Below are positions 21,143 through 30,992 of a stretch of DNA of 64,000 nt, piece by piece. Each line of letters starts with the position of its first letter. The first letter of the stretch is position 1. Below the pieces are notes generated by a model. The model did not search any database, was not told the origin of the DNA, and was given only the letters and a program-made list of their open reading frames with translations. This DNA is from Tatumella morbirosei (GTDB taxonomy: Bacteria; Pseudomonadota; Gammaproteobacteria; Enterobacterales; Enterobacteriaceae), in the NCBI RefSeq assembly GCF_000757425.2, contig NZ_JPKR02000004.1:496001-560000 (forward strand), given 5' to 3'. Made by a program: the position numbers and the translations under genes.

Positions 21143-21190
21143 CAGGCAGAGCTGAAATGGCTCTGCCCGGGATAAGGGGAGGAGCCATTG

Positions 21191-22180
21191 ATGAGCCAGA
21201 ATACACTTAAAGTTGATGAGTTACATGAAGATGCGTTTGATGAGAATGGTAATGAGACCTTCGATGAGACTGCACTGGTAGCAAATGACTCTAAAGATGA
21301 TGAAGTTACGGATGATGACCTGCTATCTCAGACAAGTAATCAACGGGTTATGGATGCAACCCAGCTCTACCTGGGGGAGATTGGATATTCACCCCTGTTG
21401 ACAGCTGAAGAGGAAGTGCTGTTCGCACGCAGAGCACTGCGCGGGGATGTGGCTGCACGCCGCCGGATGATCGAAAGTAATCTGCGGTTAGTTGTAAAAA
21501 TCTCACGTCGTTACAGTAATCGTGGGCTGGCGTTGCTGGATCTGATCGAGGAAGGAAACCTTGGCCTGATTCGCGCGGTAGAAAAATTTGATCCGGAGCG
21601 CGGATTCCGTTTTTCCACTTACGCGACCTGGTGGATCCGCCAGACTATTGAGCGGGCGATTATGAATCAGACCCGGACCATCCGGTTGCCGATTCATATC
21701 GTGAAAGAGCTGAACGTTTATCTGCGTACTGCGCGGGAATTAGCTCACGTACTTGACCACGAGCCAAGTGCCGAAGAGATTGCCGAGCAACTGGATAAAC
21801 CCGTTGAAGATGTCAGCCGGATGCTGCGCTTAAACGAAAGAATTACCTCAGTAGATACCCCGTTAGGTGGAGACTCTGATAAGGCGTTGCTGGATATCCT
21901 GTCGGATGATAACGATACCGGACCGGAAGATCGTACCCAGAACAATGATATGAAACAGAGCATTGTGAAGTGGTTGTACGAGCTGAATCCAAAACAACGT
22001 GAGGTTCTGGCAAGACGTTTCGGCTTGCTGGGCTATGAGGCAGCGACTCTGGAAGATGTCGGCCAGGAAATTTCCTTAACCCGTGAACGTGTCCGTCAGA
22101 TTCAGGTGGAAGGTTTACGCCGGTTGCGGGAGATACTACAGGGACAGGGTTTGAGCATTGAAGCGTTATTTCGCGAGTAA
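21191..22180 (+). CDS. rpoS: RNA polymerase sigma factor RpoS
   Basis: RpoS is the general stress and stationary-phase sigma factor. The 329-residue product, intact from ATG 21191, contains region 1.2 ([19 protein letters not shown]), region 2 ([22 protein letters not shown] and [19 protein letters not shown]), region 3 and region 4 helix-turn-helix ([20 protein letters not shown]). AAGGGGAGG precedes the start. A TTG three bases upstream is in frame but not needed. A strong terminator follows. Confidence 0.97.
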   Translation: MSQNTLKVDELHEDAFDENGNETFDETALVANDSKDDEVTDDDLLSQTSNQRVMDATQLYLGEIGYSPLLTAEEEVLFARRALRGDVAARRRMIESNLRLVVKISRRYSNRGLALLDLIEEGNLGLIRAVEKFDPERGFRFSTYATWWIRQTIERAIMNQTRTIRLPIHIVKELNVYLRTARELAHVLDHEPSAEEIAEQLDKPVEDVSRMLRLNERITSVDTPLGGDSDKALLDILSDDNDTGPEDRTQNNDMKQSIVKWLYELNPKQREVLARRFGLLGYEAATLEDVGQEISLTRERVRQIQVEGLRRLREILQGQGLSIEALFRE

Positions 22181-22246
22181 CATGGACAGTTAACAGGGAA
22201 TGTGTATTCGCGAAACAATCCTTTATCATTGATGATGAAAACTGAG

Positions 22247-22279
22247 AGCAGCCTGTTTCAACAGGCTGCTTTCTTTTTG
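22247..22279 (+). terminator. Intrinsic terminator after rpoS
   Basis: Perfect 11-base arms (22247-22257 and 22260-22270) with a 2-base loop between the perfect arms (terminal pairs must open), followed by TTCTTTTT. It also lies at the 3' side of the convergent mutS gene. Confidence 0.9.
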
Positions 22280-22314
22280 GCTGCGGTTAAGTGTTAAGCG
22301 CAGCCACTACAGAT

Positions 22315-24882
22315 TCAGACCAGATTTTTTAACCGGTATAACCACTCCAGTGCCTGGCGGGGCGACAAACTGTCCGGGTCTAAGGCTTCAAGTGCCTCTA
22401 CGGCAGGTGAGATCTCACTGGTCAGCAGGTTTAGCTGAGAACCATCGGCATGTGAAGGAGGGTTCTGAGCCGAAATTTGCTCGAGTTCACGCAGTTTTTG
22501 TCTGGCCCGTTTTATCACATCTTTTGGTACTCCGGCCAAAGCCGCTACCGCCAGCCCGTAACTTTTGCTCGCCGGACCATTCTGCACACTGTGCATAAAA
22601 GCAATGCTGTCACCATGTTCCATCGCATCCAGATGGACATTCTCCACTCCCTCAAGGCTGTCCGGCAATGTGGTCAGCTCAAAGTAATGGGTGGCAAACA
22701 AAGTCATCGCTTTAATGCGGTTAGCCAGATTCTCGGCACAGGCCCAGGCCAGTGACAAGCCATCGTAAGTTGAAGTCCCCCGGCCAATCTCATCCATCAA
22801 CACCAGGCTGTGTGCCGTAGCATTGTGCAGAATATTAGCCGTTTCGGTCATCTCCACCATAAAGGTGGAACGGCCGGAAGCCAGGTCATCGGCAGCGCCC
22901 ACGCGGGTGAAAATCCGGTCAATAGGGCCCAAAGTCACGGTATCTGCCGGCACATAGCTTCCGGTCCAGGCCAGCAGCGCAATCAGCGCTGTCTGACGCA
23001 TATAGGTACTTTTACCGCCCATATTAGGTCCGGTAACAATCAGCATCCGGCGCTGCGGAGAGAGTGACAGCGGGTTGGCAATAAACGGCTCTTTCAGCAC
23101 CTGCTCAACCACCGGATGGCGTCCTTCACGGATAGTTATTCCCGGAGATTCCTGCAGTTGCGGGCAACAATAATTCAGCGTTTGTGCCCGCTCAGCCAGG
23201 TTACTGAGCACATCCAGTTCGGCCAGAGCACTGGCACTGAGTTGCAGCGCTTCAAGATGCGGCAGCAGTTGGTCAAAAAGTTCGTCATATAACGCTTTTT
23301 CCAGAGACAGCGCCTTGCCTTTGGAAGTGAGAACTTTATCTTCGTATTCTTTCAGCTCAGGAATAATGTAGCGCTCGGCATTTTTCAGTGTCTGACGACG
23401 CACGTAATGCATCGGAACCTGATGGCTCTGCCCACGGCTCACCTGAATATAGTAGCCGTGAATGGCATTGAAGCCGACTTTCAGGGTATCCAGACCGAGT
23501 TTTTCGCGCTCCCGAATTTCCAGCTTATCCAGGTAATCGGTCGCACCGTCAGCCAGTGCCCGCCATTCATCCAGCTCAGCATTATAGCCGGGGGCGATAA
23601 CTCCGCCATCACGGACCAGCACCGGCGGGGATTCAATAATGGCCTGTTCCAGCAGTTCACGCAGCAGAGCGAACTCACCACTCTGCTGCGCCAGGGTGGT
23701 TAAACGTGGGCTGGTGACCCCCGCCAGCAGTTGCTGAATTTCCGGAAGCTGACGAAAAGCATGGCGCATCCTGGCCAGGTCACGGGGCCTGGCGGTGCGT
23801 AATGCCAGGCGAGCCAGTATCCGCTCCAGATCGCCAATCTGATGCAGCAGTGGCTGCAACTGCTCGCTGAGATCCTGTAATTCGGCAATACAGGCCTGGC
23901 GACCCAGGATCACCTGCGGATCGCGCAGTGGCATATGCAGCCAGCGTTTCAGCATCCGGCTGCCCATTGGCGTGACCGTTTTATCCAACACTGCGGCCAG
24001 AGTGTTATCAGTACCACCGGCCAGATTCTGGGTAATCTCCAGATTGCGGCGGGTCGCAGCATCCATAATAATGGTGTCCTGCTGTCGAACCATGCTTAGC
24101 GAACGAATATGGGGCAGAGAGGTCCGCTGGGTATCACGCACATACTGCAACAGACAACCAGCCGCCGGCAGGCCAGCCAGTGATTCTTCCACCCCAAATC
24201 CACGTAAATCGCGGGTGCCAAACTGCAGATTGAGTTGCTGCCGGGCGGTATCTGTTTCGAATTCCCATAACGGACGGCGGCGAAGTCCACGTCGCCCGTC
24301 TATCAGGGCCATGGCCGTAAAATCTTCAGGGTAGAGTAATTCCGAAGGGTTGGTGCGTTGCAGCTCAGCGGCCAGCGCTTCCTCATTTTCCGGTTCGCTG
24401 AGTAAAAAACGCCCCGAACTGATATCCAGCGTGGCATAACCGTAACCGGTGCCTTTCGGACTGGCATAAACCGCGGCCAGCAGGTTGTCCTGGCGTTCAT
24501 TCAGCAGCGCTTCATCGCTGATGGTTCCCGGGGTGACAATACGTACTACCTTACGTTCTACCGGACCTTTACTTAATGCCGGGTCGCCCACCTGCTCACA
24601 GATGGCGACAGACTCTCCTAACTGAACCAGTTTTGCCAGATAGCCTTCCACCGCATGGTAGGGTACCCCGGCCATCGGAATCGGCTGACCCGCAGAAGCC
24701 CCACGTTTGGTCAGCGAAATGTCCAGTAACTGCGATGCCTTACGGGCATCGTCGTAAAATAATTCATAAAAGTCCCCCATCCGGTAAAACAGCAGAATTT
24801 CCGGATGCTCTGCTTTAAGGCGCAGATACTGCTGCATCATCGGGGTGTGCGAATCTAAGGTTTTGTTGTCAGTCATAGACAT
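22315..24882 (-). CDS. mutS: DNA mismatch repair protein MutS
   Basis: MutS recognises mismatches and small loops and recruits MutL. 855 residues and apparently intact. The mismatch-binding N-terminus has [15 protein letters not shown] (the Phe-x-Glu reading motif). The ATPase domain has Walker [15 protein letters not shown] near residue 615, [14 protein letters not shown] and the ATHYFELT region. ATG 24882 or, two codons on, ATG 24876 can start it. Its stop lies 134 bases from that of rpoS. The upstream side is the island described below, and the first eight codons are duplicated at 33818-33842. Confidence 0.97.
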   Translation of the reverse strand: MSMTDNKTLDSHTPMMQQYLRLKAEHPEILLFYRMGDFYELFYDDARKASQLLDISLTKRGASAGQPIPMAGVPYHAVEGYLAKLVQLGESVAICEQVGDPALSKGPVERKVVRIVTPGTISDEALLNERQDNLLAAVYASPKGTGYGYATLDISSGRFLLSEPENEEALAAELQRTNPSELLYPEDFTAMALIDGRRGLRRRPLWEFETDTARQQLNLQFGTRDLRGFGVEESLAGLPAAGCLLQYVRDTQRTSLPHIRSLSMVRQQDTIIMDAATRRNLEITQNLAGGTDNTLAAVLDKTVTPMGSRMLKRWLHMPLRDPQVILGRQACIAELQDLSEQLQPLLHQIGDLERILARLALRTARPRDLARMRHAFRQLPEIQQLLAGVTSPRLTTLAQQSGEFALLRELLEQAIIESPPVLVRDGGVIAPGYNAELDEWRALADGATDYLDKLEIREREKLGLDTLKVGFNAIHGYYIQVSRGQSHQVPMHYVRRQTLKNAERYIIPELKEYEDKVLTSKGKALSLEKALYDELFDQLLPHLEALQLSASALAELDVLSNLAERAQTLNYCCPQLQESPGITIREGRHPVVEQVLKEPFIANPLSLSPQRRMLIVTGPNMGGKSTYMRQTALIALLAWTGSYVPADTVTLGPIDRIFTRVGAADDLASGRSTFMVEMTETANILHNATAHSLVLMDEIGRGTSTYDGLSLAWACAENLANRIKAMTLFATHYFELTTLPDSLEGVENVHLDAMEHGDSIAFMHSVQNGPASKSYGLAVAALAGVPKDVIKRARQKLRELEQISAQNPPSHADGSQLNLLTSEISPAVEALEALDPDSLSPRQALEWLYRLKNLV

Positions 24883-25220
24883 AATTTATGTATTCCATTG
24901 AATTTTAAATAAATTGTGATTTTAGTTATTATCATTGAGTATCACGTTGTCTGATAAAAAAGTCGCTTAAGCCCTGCTGGTCAGCAAAGGTTGCGCCAGG
25001 GGGGTATAACGCCCGGTAAACCCACCACCGACATCAGGCCAGAACCCCGGGATTTTGCCTGTTTAAGTCAGGGGGCGATTCCTGAAATGGATCTTATATG
25101 ACGGATAAACCGGCAGGCAAACCTTTGTCGTGTAAAGCAGGTGCAATGACGGGAGCCCCGGACAAAAAAAAGCCAGTACGCTTCAGTACCGAAGGCTTGC
25201 GGGTCACCTGCAACGCTTCG
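24858..25220. repeat. Left copy of a long direct repeat flanking the island
   Basis: This segment (first eight mutS codons plus the 5' flank) recurs in the same orientation at 33818-34104, offset by exactly 8960 bases at the start. The copies differ by scattered substitutions and by one block of about 72 bases present only here. It contains the probable mutS promoter and a leftward terminator hairpin. No gene is convincing within it. Confidence 0.9.
25164..25198 (-). terminator. Leftward intrinsic terminator inside the left repeat
   Basis: On the minus strand, arms AAGCC/GGCTT with inner GTAC/GTAC pairing are followed by eight T. It would end a leftward transcript coming from the island side before mutS. 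In the right repeat copy (34047-34081) the inner pairing is lost, so only this copy looks functional. Confidence 0.6.
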
Positions 25221-25329
25221 TCTGTCAGACGCTTTTCCTGTCCCTTATACTATCCTGGTAACCCGTCAGCTGTCACAGGCAAAACCCGGACGTTTGCCGC
25301 AAACCTTGTTATTAATGGCGGTAAAACGT

Positions 25330-25454
25330 TGTAGTAAATTAATTCAGCCATCAGCCGGTATTCTCACTCCGTCAGGTTATTCAGGGATTAACGAGGTCGT
25401 TCGCTGTTGTATTCCGCCAGCAAGCGATCTGTGATCTCCCGTACTTCATTCAGT
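25330..25454 (-). pseudogene. 3' remnant of an IS3-family orfB (older element)
   Basis: Read on the minus strand this gives LNEVREITDRLLAEYNSERP, then a stop and a shifted frame that continues SLNNLT and EYRLMAEL. That is the C-terminal signature of IS3-family OrfB transposases. It is frameshifted and cut off at 25454 by the intact-ended IS3-family element. Its orfA counterpart is at 26675-26749. Confidence 0.7.
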
Positions 25455-25527
25455 GGGTAATCTCCCCCGAAAAATTGGTGTGTTCATAATTAGAATTCTC
25501 TACTAACCTGAATTCAGGGGGATCTTT

Positions 25528-25814
25528 ATGACCCGAAGGGCAGCGAAGCTCACCGGTCACGTTTTACTGACAGCCCGATAATCGCCATTCTTAAGCAGGC
25601 GGAAGCGGGTACCCCGGTTCCTGAACTGTGCCGGGAACATGGCATCAGCAGTGCCAGTTTTTATAAATGGCGTTCGAAGCTTGGCGGGATGGATGCTGCC
25701 CTTATGTCCCGTCTGAAAGACCCGGAAGAGGAAAACCGTCGTCTCAAAAAGATGTATGCCGAAGAACGGCTTAAATCTGAAATCATTCAGGAAGCCATGG
25801 CAAAAAAGTGGTGA
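25528..25814 (+). pseudogene. IS3-family OrfA, broken near its start
   Basis: From about 25577 the frame reads FTDSPIIAILKQAEAG, CREHGISSASFYKWRSK and EEENRRLKKMYAEERL, a helix-turn-helix plus leucine-zipper OrfA, ending AMAKKW and TGA at 25812-25814. The expected ATG (25528) is in another frame that stops at TAA after 17 codons, so one base is missing or extra between about 25540 and 25575. Without a functional OrfA start the element is probably not self-mobile. Confidence 0.7.
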
Positions 25815-26635
25815 GGCCGTCCGACCGGAAATCGATGGCGCAGTATGCAGTCACTTTTAAGGGAGTCAGTGTCCGTCAGGCCTGCCGGATCTTTGCTATC
25901 AGTGAATGTTGTTATCGCTATAAGCCCGTACTCCGCAGGGATAATCTGCAAATTTCTGACTGGCTGATTCGGATTACCGATAGTCTGAAAAACTGGGGGT
26001 TCGGGCTGTGTTACCTGTATTTACGTAATGTGAAAGGATTTCGATGGAAACACAAAAGGATCTATCGTATCTATCGCGAACTGTCGCTTAATATGCGTAT
26101 AAAGCCTAAAAAGCGGTTAAAACGTGAAAAGCCTGAGCCATTGTCTGTACCTGAAAGCGGTAACGTAAGCTGGTCTATGGATTTTATGCATGATCAGCTA
26201 TCAGATGGGCGTTCTGGGCGTCTGCTGAATGTGATTGATGATTTCAACCGCGAAGCACTGGCGATTGAGGTTGATTTTTCACTCCCGGCTATCCGCGTCA
26301 TAAAAACACTGGAGCAGATCATTGAATGGAAAGGAAAACCCGTATCAATTCGCTGTGACAATGGTCCTGAGTATTCAGGAAATACACTGATGACATGGGC
26401 TAAACAGCAAGATATCCGACTCAACTTTATTCAGCCGGGAAAACCGCAGCAGAATGCTTATATTGAGCGTTATAACCGGACAGTACGTTATGACTGGCCT
26501 GGTCAGCACCTTTTTTCGTCATTAAATGAATTGCAGGAATATGCGACAAAATGGCAATATTTTTATAATCACCAACGACCGAATATGGCACTGAACGGGT
26601 TTACACCGATGCAGCATATTCAGCGTATGGCCTGA
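25808..26635 (+). CDS. IS3-family OrfB transposase (DDE)
   Basis: 275 residues with a complete rve/DDE integrase core: Asp in SWSMDFMHD, Asp in [11 protein letters not shown] and Glu in [12 protein letters not shown], the IS3-family D-D-35-E arrangement. The frame is -1 relative to orfA and the overlap contains AAAAAAG at 25802-25808. In this family a programmed -1 shift makes the active OrfAB fusion. The open frame itself is undamaged. Confidence 0.88.
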   Translation: MVRPSDRKSMAQYAVTFKGVSVRQACRIFAISECCYRYKPVLRRDNLQISDWLIRITDSLKNWGFGLCYLYLRNVKGFRWKHKRIYRIYRELSLNMRIKPKKRLKREKPEPLSVPESGNVSWSMDFMHDQLSDGRSGRLLNVIDDFNREALAIEVDFSLPAIRVIKTLEQIIEWKGKPVSIRCDNGPEYSGNTLMTWAKQQDIRLNFIQPGKPQQNAYIERYNRTVRYDWPGQHLFSSLNELQEYATKWQYFYNHQRPNMALNGFTPMQHIQRMA

Positions 26636-26674
26636 TTCTACTTATTACCTCCGTTAAAAATGGGGGGATTACCC

Positions 26675-26749
26675 GGCTACGGTCATATTGTAGGGCGGTA
26701 GCAATTTGGCCAGTATGCTGGTTTTCCGTTCAGGGGAAATACGCTTCAT
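26675..26749 (-). pseudogene. 5' remnant of an IS3-family orfA (older element)
   Basis: From ATG at 26749 the minus strand encodes exactly 25 codons, MKRISPERKTSILAKLLPPY followed by NMTVA, before running into the right end of the IS3-family element. The sequence matches the N-terminus of IS3-type OrfA proteins. With the orfB remnant at 25330-25454 it shows an older leftward element, split and missing its centre. Confidence 0.65.
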
Positions 26750-27014
26750 TTGTCACTCCATGCCCTCAGATTGATTTTTCAGAGGGGGTGACAACTATCC
26801 TGACACTGAGGGAGATCAAAAAACAGGAAACACTCAAAAAGTGTCAGGAACTAAAACAGGTCTACTTACATTTCCATATCAACTCCTTTTGATATTTAGG
26901 TTCTATAGCTAATCCTTATGATATATGTAATAAATACTATGAATATCAATAGGTTCAAAGGATTGGCATTTGATTGTGGGGAGGCTTTGTTCTTTCTTTT
27001 TCAACCGAAGGGCG
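26750..27014. other. AT-rich gap between IS relics and the defence-like operon
   Basis: No convincing gene on either strand. Base composition changes here from IS-like to strongly AT-rich, marking the left edge of the imported cassette. The outer end of the older IS3-type element probably lies near 26800. Confidence 0.5.
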
Positions 27015-27058
27015 GAAAAAGCAAGGCAACTGAGTATCGCTCTGTTAGCCCTTGCTTA
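27015..27058 (-). terminator. Intrinsic terminator of the leftward island operon
   Basis: On the minus strand AAGCAAGG (27051-27058 side) pairs with CCTTGCTT (27019-27026 side), with a loop of about 24 bases, followed by a TTTTTCC run. It lies 9 bases beyond the stop of the methyltransferase frame and closes the operon. Confidence 0.65.
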
Positions 27059-27066
27059 AAATGGTT

Positions 27067-28115
27067 TTACAAATTTATGGTATCTATATAATTTGATAAA
27101 TCCTTTACCCTTATATACTGAGCGCCAGTTCCAACATACAATTCCAATAAGTGATTAATATTTTCTTTGATTTTCAAGAAAAGAGATTTTACCATTTCTT
27201 CATCACTGTGGCTTATTCCGATGATACAATCAGAAATTGAAACGGTTTCACTCTTTTTCAGAATGCACAACTTATTCTCATTACACCTTCCAACTCTTGG
27301 AATTAATAGTGAAGGGCCTGTGATAACGCTTCTATTTTTTGTGACATATTGATTTGTTTTTACTTTATTTTCTAATAGATTCGTAGTATGTACATAAGGG
27401 ATACCTTTGCTAACGATTTTAGCTTTGAAAACAGGCAGTGAACCTCGAATGATTTCGAATTTTTTAGGAGCCTGACATTGATGAGGCTCGTTTGTTTTTG
27501 TATAAGGCAGTTCTTTTAACTCTAACTTACTAACTAAAACAATGACAGTATTCGCTGTAACATTTTTGAATGTATTACTATGATTCCTTTTAATCACTTC
27601 AACGGTACATTTTTTCCTTATAATATCCCATGCAGGTGAATCACGGTGGCTTTCAAGTGCACCACTAGGTAAAATAGCCAGTAATTTGCCATTTTCGGTC
27701 AGGTAACTCAATGATAACAGTGTAAATATCGCAGAGTAACTCGCTTTTATAGTTAAAGAAGAGTTTTTATCTTTCCAGCTCAACCACTCTCTTCTCCTGA
27801 CACTGAATGGCGGGTTTAATATTATCAAGTCAACTTTTCCAATAAATTTAGAATAAAAAGCGCTTTGCCTTGACATAGGAAGTAAAAAGTTTGATTTTGA
27901 AACTAACCATCCTTTGTTTTTTTTAAGACAGAGAAATTATCATTACATATATCATTGGCAATAATTGTTGATTTTGACCATTTTTGATTGGCAGCTTTCA
28001 GCAAACTACCATGACCTGCGGCAAAGTCAGCTATAATTTCAGGTTCAAATTCAACAGGCAGATAGCTCAACATTTCAGCAGCTAAACTATCCGGTGTAAA
28101 GTGAGCATCATTCAT
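27067..28115 (-). pseudogene. N6-adenine-type DNA methyltransferase, split by a -1 shift in an A8 run
   Basis: Two frames make one protein of about 349 residues. The first (28115-27903) holds the SAM motif IADFAAGHGSLLKAA. The second, open to 27067, holds the catalytic motif LIILNPPF, typical of gamma-type N6-adenine methylases (NPPF/NPPY). The break is at A8, minus strand of 27917-27924: in zero frame TTA AAA AAA ACA leads to TAG after seven more codons. One extra A, or a -1 ribosomal slip at A AAA AAA, gives LKKNKGWLVSK and joins the NPPF frame. It could be decay, a sequencing indel, phase variation or programmed frameshifting. ATG 28115 overlaps the preceding stop by one base. Likely role: modification or target sensing for the cassette. 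Confidence 0.8.
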
Positions 28116-29113
28116 TATTTTTTTAAGCGAGAAACATTAAATTTATTAAGGTCATTATTCACAGTATACACGGGATGTAAACCATCGAAAAGTGATGAAA
28201 TGTGATAAACCATCAGTCTTGCAATACCATCGGTTCGTGAGGCTTTTCTAATAGGATGGTCATGGATTAGCTCAATACTAGTCTCTGATGTCAATGAGAA
28301 AAGTACTGCACCAAGGGCATGTGGTTTTGTCCCTAGTAGCCCAATTTTTATTCGGCTGGTATTATGACTCTTAGCAATTTCCTCCAAAAGATAGAAGCAA
28401 CTAAATGGGCAATTTGCAGGTGCATAACGAACATGCTGCCAGGCCTCAGTTTCAAGAAGAAATTTCTTATTTCCTAAGTAGCTTTCAAAAACATACCAAG
28501 GTTTAAAACCAGGGGTTCCAATAATTGGGATGATTTTTTCATTATTGGGTTGCACTTGTTCAGAAATAAAAGATAGTCTTGTTCCTTCAAACCCTAATAG
28601 AGGAATGAATTGAAAGTCTTTTTCGGAATCATCAGTAATAGTTGCGAATCCTGTTAACGGAGCGATTCCTTGAATTTTTTCACTTAAATCGTATATTTGA
28701 CCTTCGACCGGAGCCGAGCTTCTAGAATATTGATCTGGCTCAACATAAACTACTCTTACTTTGTATTTCTGATAAAGTGATACCTGAATCAATCTAGCCC
28801 AAACAGAATGAGTTAGCCCCGTAATGTCAATGTAAATACATTGATTTATTTCTACCAAGCCAATGAACTCCAATATACTTCTTTCTGATCTTAAATAAAA
28901 TTCATTATCATCTTCTGAAGTGAAAGTATAAAGGTTTTCCGAAAATATTTCTTTAAATGCTATATTGTAAGTGTTTTTGTAGCCGAAATCTATATGTTTT
29001 GATCTTTCCTCACCGGACCTTCCAAATATATATATGGAGTTTTGTTCAGGAACAAAATCCTGACTTGATTCAAATGTGCTAGTTAAAATAGGATGTGCTT
29101 TGTTATCCAGCAT
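28115..29113 (-). CDS. Unknown protein of the defence-like cassette, possibly Rossmann-type sensor
   Basis: With ATG 29113 (11-base overlap with the ATPase gene) it has 332 residues; the frame is open to 29158 but that adds a hydrophobic stretch lying inside the ATPase gene. I do not recognise the family. An early segment of alternating beta and alpha reads CIYIDITGLTHSVWARLI then VRVVYVEPDQYS, and a second reads IKIGLLGTKPHALGAVLFSL. The D-I-T-G-x-T pattern after a strand recalls the ITGGTK-type motifs of CARF-like nucleotide sensors, but this is a weak resemblance. It is coupled to both neighbours. No membrane segments or catalytic motif are obvious. Confidence 0.7.
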   Translation of the reverse strand: MLDNKAHPILTSTFESSQDFVPEQNSIYIFGRSGEERSKHIDFGYKNTYNIAFKEIFSENLYTFTSEDDNEFYLRSERSILEFIGLVEINQCIYIDITGLTHSVWARLIQVSLYQKYKVRVVYVEPDQYSRSSAPVEGQIYDLSEKIQGIAPLTGFATITDDSEKDFQFIPLLGFEGTRLSFISEQVQPNNEKIIPIIGTPGFKPWYVFESYLGNKKFLLETEAWQHVRYAPANCPFSCFYLLEEIAKSHNTSRIKIGLLGTKPHALGAVLFSLTSETSIELIHDHPIRKASRTDGIARLMVYHISSLFDGLHPVYTVNNDLNKFNVSRLKK

Positions 29114-30992
29114 AAAAAGATCCAAAAAGATTAAGTTGATCAGGGAGACTTTCATCATCGGAAATATTTCTTTTTTTCAATACTGCTTTTATAGTAGGGG
29201 CAGGATTGTCAATGAGATTTATGAACTGATTTTCATCCAAAGGGAATTTTCTCTTTTTACGGTGACTAAAGTTAAAAAATGGAGAGAATATTGGATGTAA
29301 TCTGTAATCATATTCTTGTATTTCTTGCGATTGAATTAATTTATTTCCTGGTGTTCTTTCTAATGCTAAATGCATAACAGCTTGTTTTAATATGTTTTTT
29401 ACTGCTTCATTGTATTCAGAACTTGTACTATCAGATTTTATATGAAATTGATTAACCTCCGGCGAGTGTCCTTTACCACCAGATGCCATTACTTGAAAAA
29501 TTCGTCCTAAACTGAGAACAAGTTTTGTTAACTTTGCACCATCGACACTCAATCCTTCAAGTTCAGATAAGTTTTTCTTGCCAATTTGTGTTGCCGCATC
29601 AGTTTGGATCTTTGGGCTTATTGGTTCGAAAAGGATACCATCACTTTCAATATGATTTATAAAAGCCGCATGAACTAATTCAATTAAATATCGAATATTT
29701 CCATTTGCAAGAAGTAAATAGACATCCCATCCACAGTAAAACTTTCTTACACCAGTCTTTCCCCTTTTAAGAGTAAAGAGATACGCATAAAAGTGATTAT
29801 TTATTTCATTTCTAAGTAAAGAAGGATCTCTAAGATATTTAAAAGCATATTCTTTAAGTGCATAAGTATCATCATCTGGTGATAAGTATTTAAGGAAGCC
29901 TAGCATACCTCGTTCTATAGTACTTATTTTACTTAAGTCTTTTTTACTCACTATAGTGGAAAGGTTATCTAATGTTTTATTATAATCATCAGGCCCAACT
30001 AAGATTTCAGCCTCTTCTCTTTCTGAGATAGATGTTAACAATAGTGTAGGATCAATGAATTTTTCATCAACTTCAATAAATTCTTTCTTTAATCTATCTG
30101 TAATTACCTTTTTTGCAAAAAACTCAAAGTTATTTTTTTGAAGCCTTTCTGAAATGCTTATTCGTGCATAATCTGCTGGAGAAATCAAAGATTCGTTGGC
30201 ATTTAATGTTCCTCGCTGTCGCCACCCTAATTCCCTTACTCCTATTTTAAATGTATAGTAGTTATTAGAATGCTTTATAATGGTATTGAGGATTATTTGT
30301 TGATAATCTTCGAAGTTTTCGAATTCGTCTATTAAAAAATAGAATTGTTTACCTCTAAATATTGATAGGGAACACAATGATTTTGTCAATAAATCTATTG
30401 GGGCTGAAAGAATCGATAGGTTTTTGGGTGGGGTGTCTATAATTGAGTTAACGGAGATTTCAAATTCAATAATACTGTATTCTAATTCCTCAGAAAGCTC
30501 TTCAAGTGTAAGAACTTCATTAATTCCTAAACTCAAACATACCATTTTAATAGACGTTTTATTTAATTCGACATTACATTTCGTGACTGCCTTGTACCAT
30601 TTTATAAAATCTAAAATTTGTTTGCAAAATGTTAAGTTAACATAATGTGAAAAATAGCGAGTCCAACTCGACTCGTCAATTTCTGGTCCACGAAAAGCTG
30701 TAACTCTATTGGTATTAACCCTGTAATACATGCCATAAAATGGCCAGTCAGCTATTTTATTTTTATCTGTAGAAAGAGATGCATATTGTCCTTCATATGA
30801 TAAACCTCTAAGCACAGTTGTTTTTCCCGTTCCTCGCCCACCTATAAGAAGGCAAGGCCTGTGTGTTTTTAATTCATCAAAGTAAACGGGTTCATTAAAA
30901 AGATCAAATATTGCTTCATTAAGCCATTCAGCTTTGTATAGGCCTAAGGATTTATTTATTTTAGTTATGGCTTCGCTACTTGAATAACTCAT
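29103..30992 (-). CDS. ORC/CDC6-like AAA+ ATPase of the defence-like cassette
   Basis: 629 residues. Walker A is LLIGGRGTGKTTVLRG near residue 52; Walker B is YFLIDEFENFEDYQQ near residue 220, with the acidic pair D-E. The arrangement resembles the ORC-CDC6 family AAA ATPases found beside PRTase-like effectors in bacterial conflict loci; the long C-terminal part (from about residue 330) matches nothing I can name. It starts at ATG 30992, one base overlap with the PRTase-like gene, behind a very strong AAGGAGGTG site. It probably senses a trigger and controls the partner proteins. The low-GC codon use differs sharply from the flanking core genes. Confidence 0.75.
   Translation of the reverse strand: MSYSSSEAITKINKSLGLYKAEWLNEAIFDLFNEPVYFDELKTHRPCLLIGGRGTGKTTVLRGLSYEGQYASLSTDKNKIADWPFYGMYYRVNTNRVTAFRGPEIDESSWTRYFSHYVNLTFCKQILDFIKWYKAVTKCNVELNKTSIKMVCLSLGINEVLTLEELSEELEYSIIEFEISVNSIIDTPPKNLSILSAPIDLLTKSLCSLSIFRGKQFYFLIDEFENFEDYQQIILNTIIKHSNNYYTFKIGVRELGWRQRGTLNANESLISPADYARISISERLQKNNFEFFAKKVITDRLKKEFIEVDEKFIDPTLLLTSISEREEAEILVGPDDYNKTLDNLSTIVSKKDLSKISTIERGMLGFLKYLSPDDDTYALKEYAFKYLRDPSLLRNEINNHFYAYLFTLKRGKTGVRKFYCGWDVYLLLANGNIRYLIELVHAAFINHIESDGILFEPISPKIQTDAATQIGKKNLSELEGLSVDGAKLTKLVLSLGRIFQVMASGGKGHSPEVNQFHIKSDSTSSEYNEAVKNILKQAVMHLALERTPGNKLIQSQEIQEYDYRLHPIFSPFFNFSHRKKRKFPLDENQFINLIDNPAPTIKAVLKKRNISDDESLPDQLNLFGSFYAG

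Larger units (their letters stand above)
25455..26674 (+). mobile_element. IS3-family insertion sequence (about 1.22 kb)
   Basis: The ends are inverted repeats: GGGTAATCTCCCCC reading in from 25455 and GGGTAATCCCCCC reading in from 26674. Between them lie orfA and orfB in the IS3 arrangement with an AAAAAAG slippery site at their junction. No direct target duplication is visible: the flanks CAGT and GGCT differ. It sits inside an older IS3-type relic whose centre is missing, so deletion or recombination accompanied or followed insertion. Confidence 0.85.

Noticed and set aside
25098-25334. 78-codon open frame on + strand upstream of mutS
   Set aside because: It lies in the direct repeat and runs through a terminator hairpin and an IS remnant; the right repeat copy does not keep the frame. 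No ribosome site or family.
25249-26802. ACTATCCTG direct repeat at 25249 and 26794 as a 9-base target duplication
   Set aside because: It is too long for an IS3-family duplication and does not lie at recognisable element ends; chance or shared ancestry is as likely.
27067-27876. Independent protein starting MSRQSAFYSKFIGK
   Set aside because: The frame is open further upstream and holds methyltransferase motif IV directly after the shifted join, so it is the second half of one methyltransferase.
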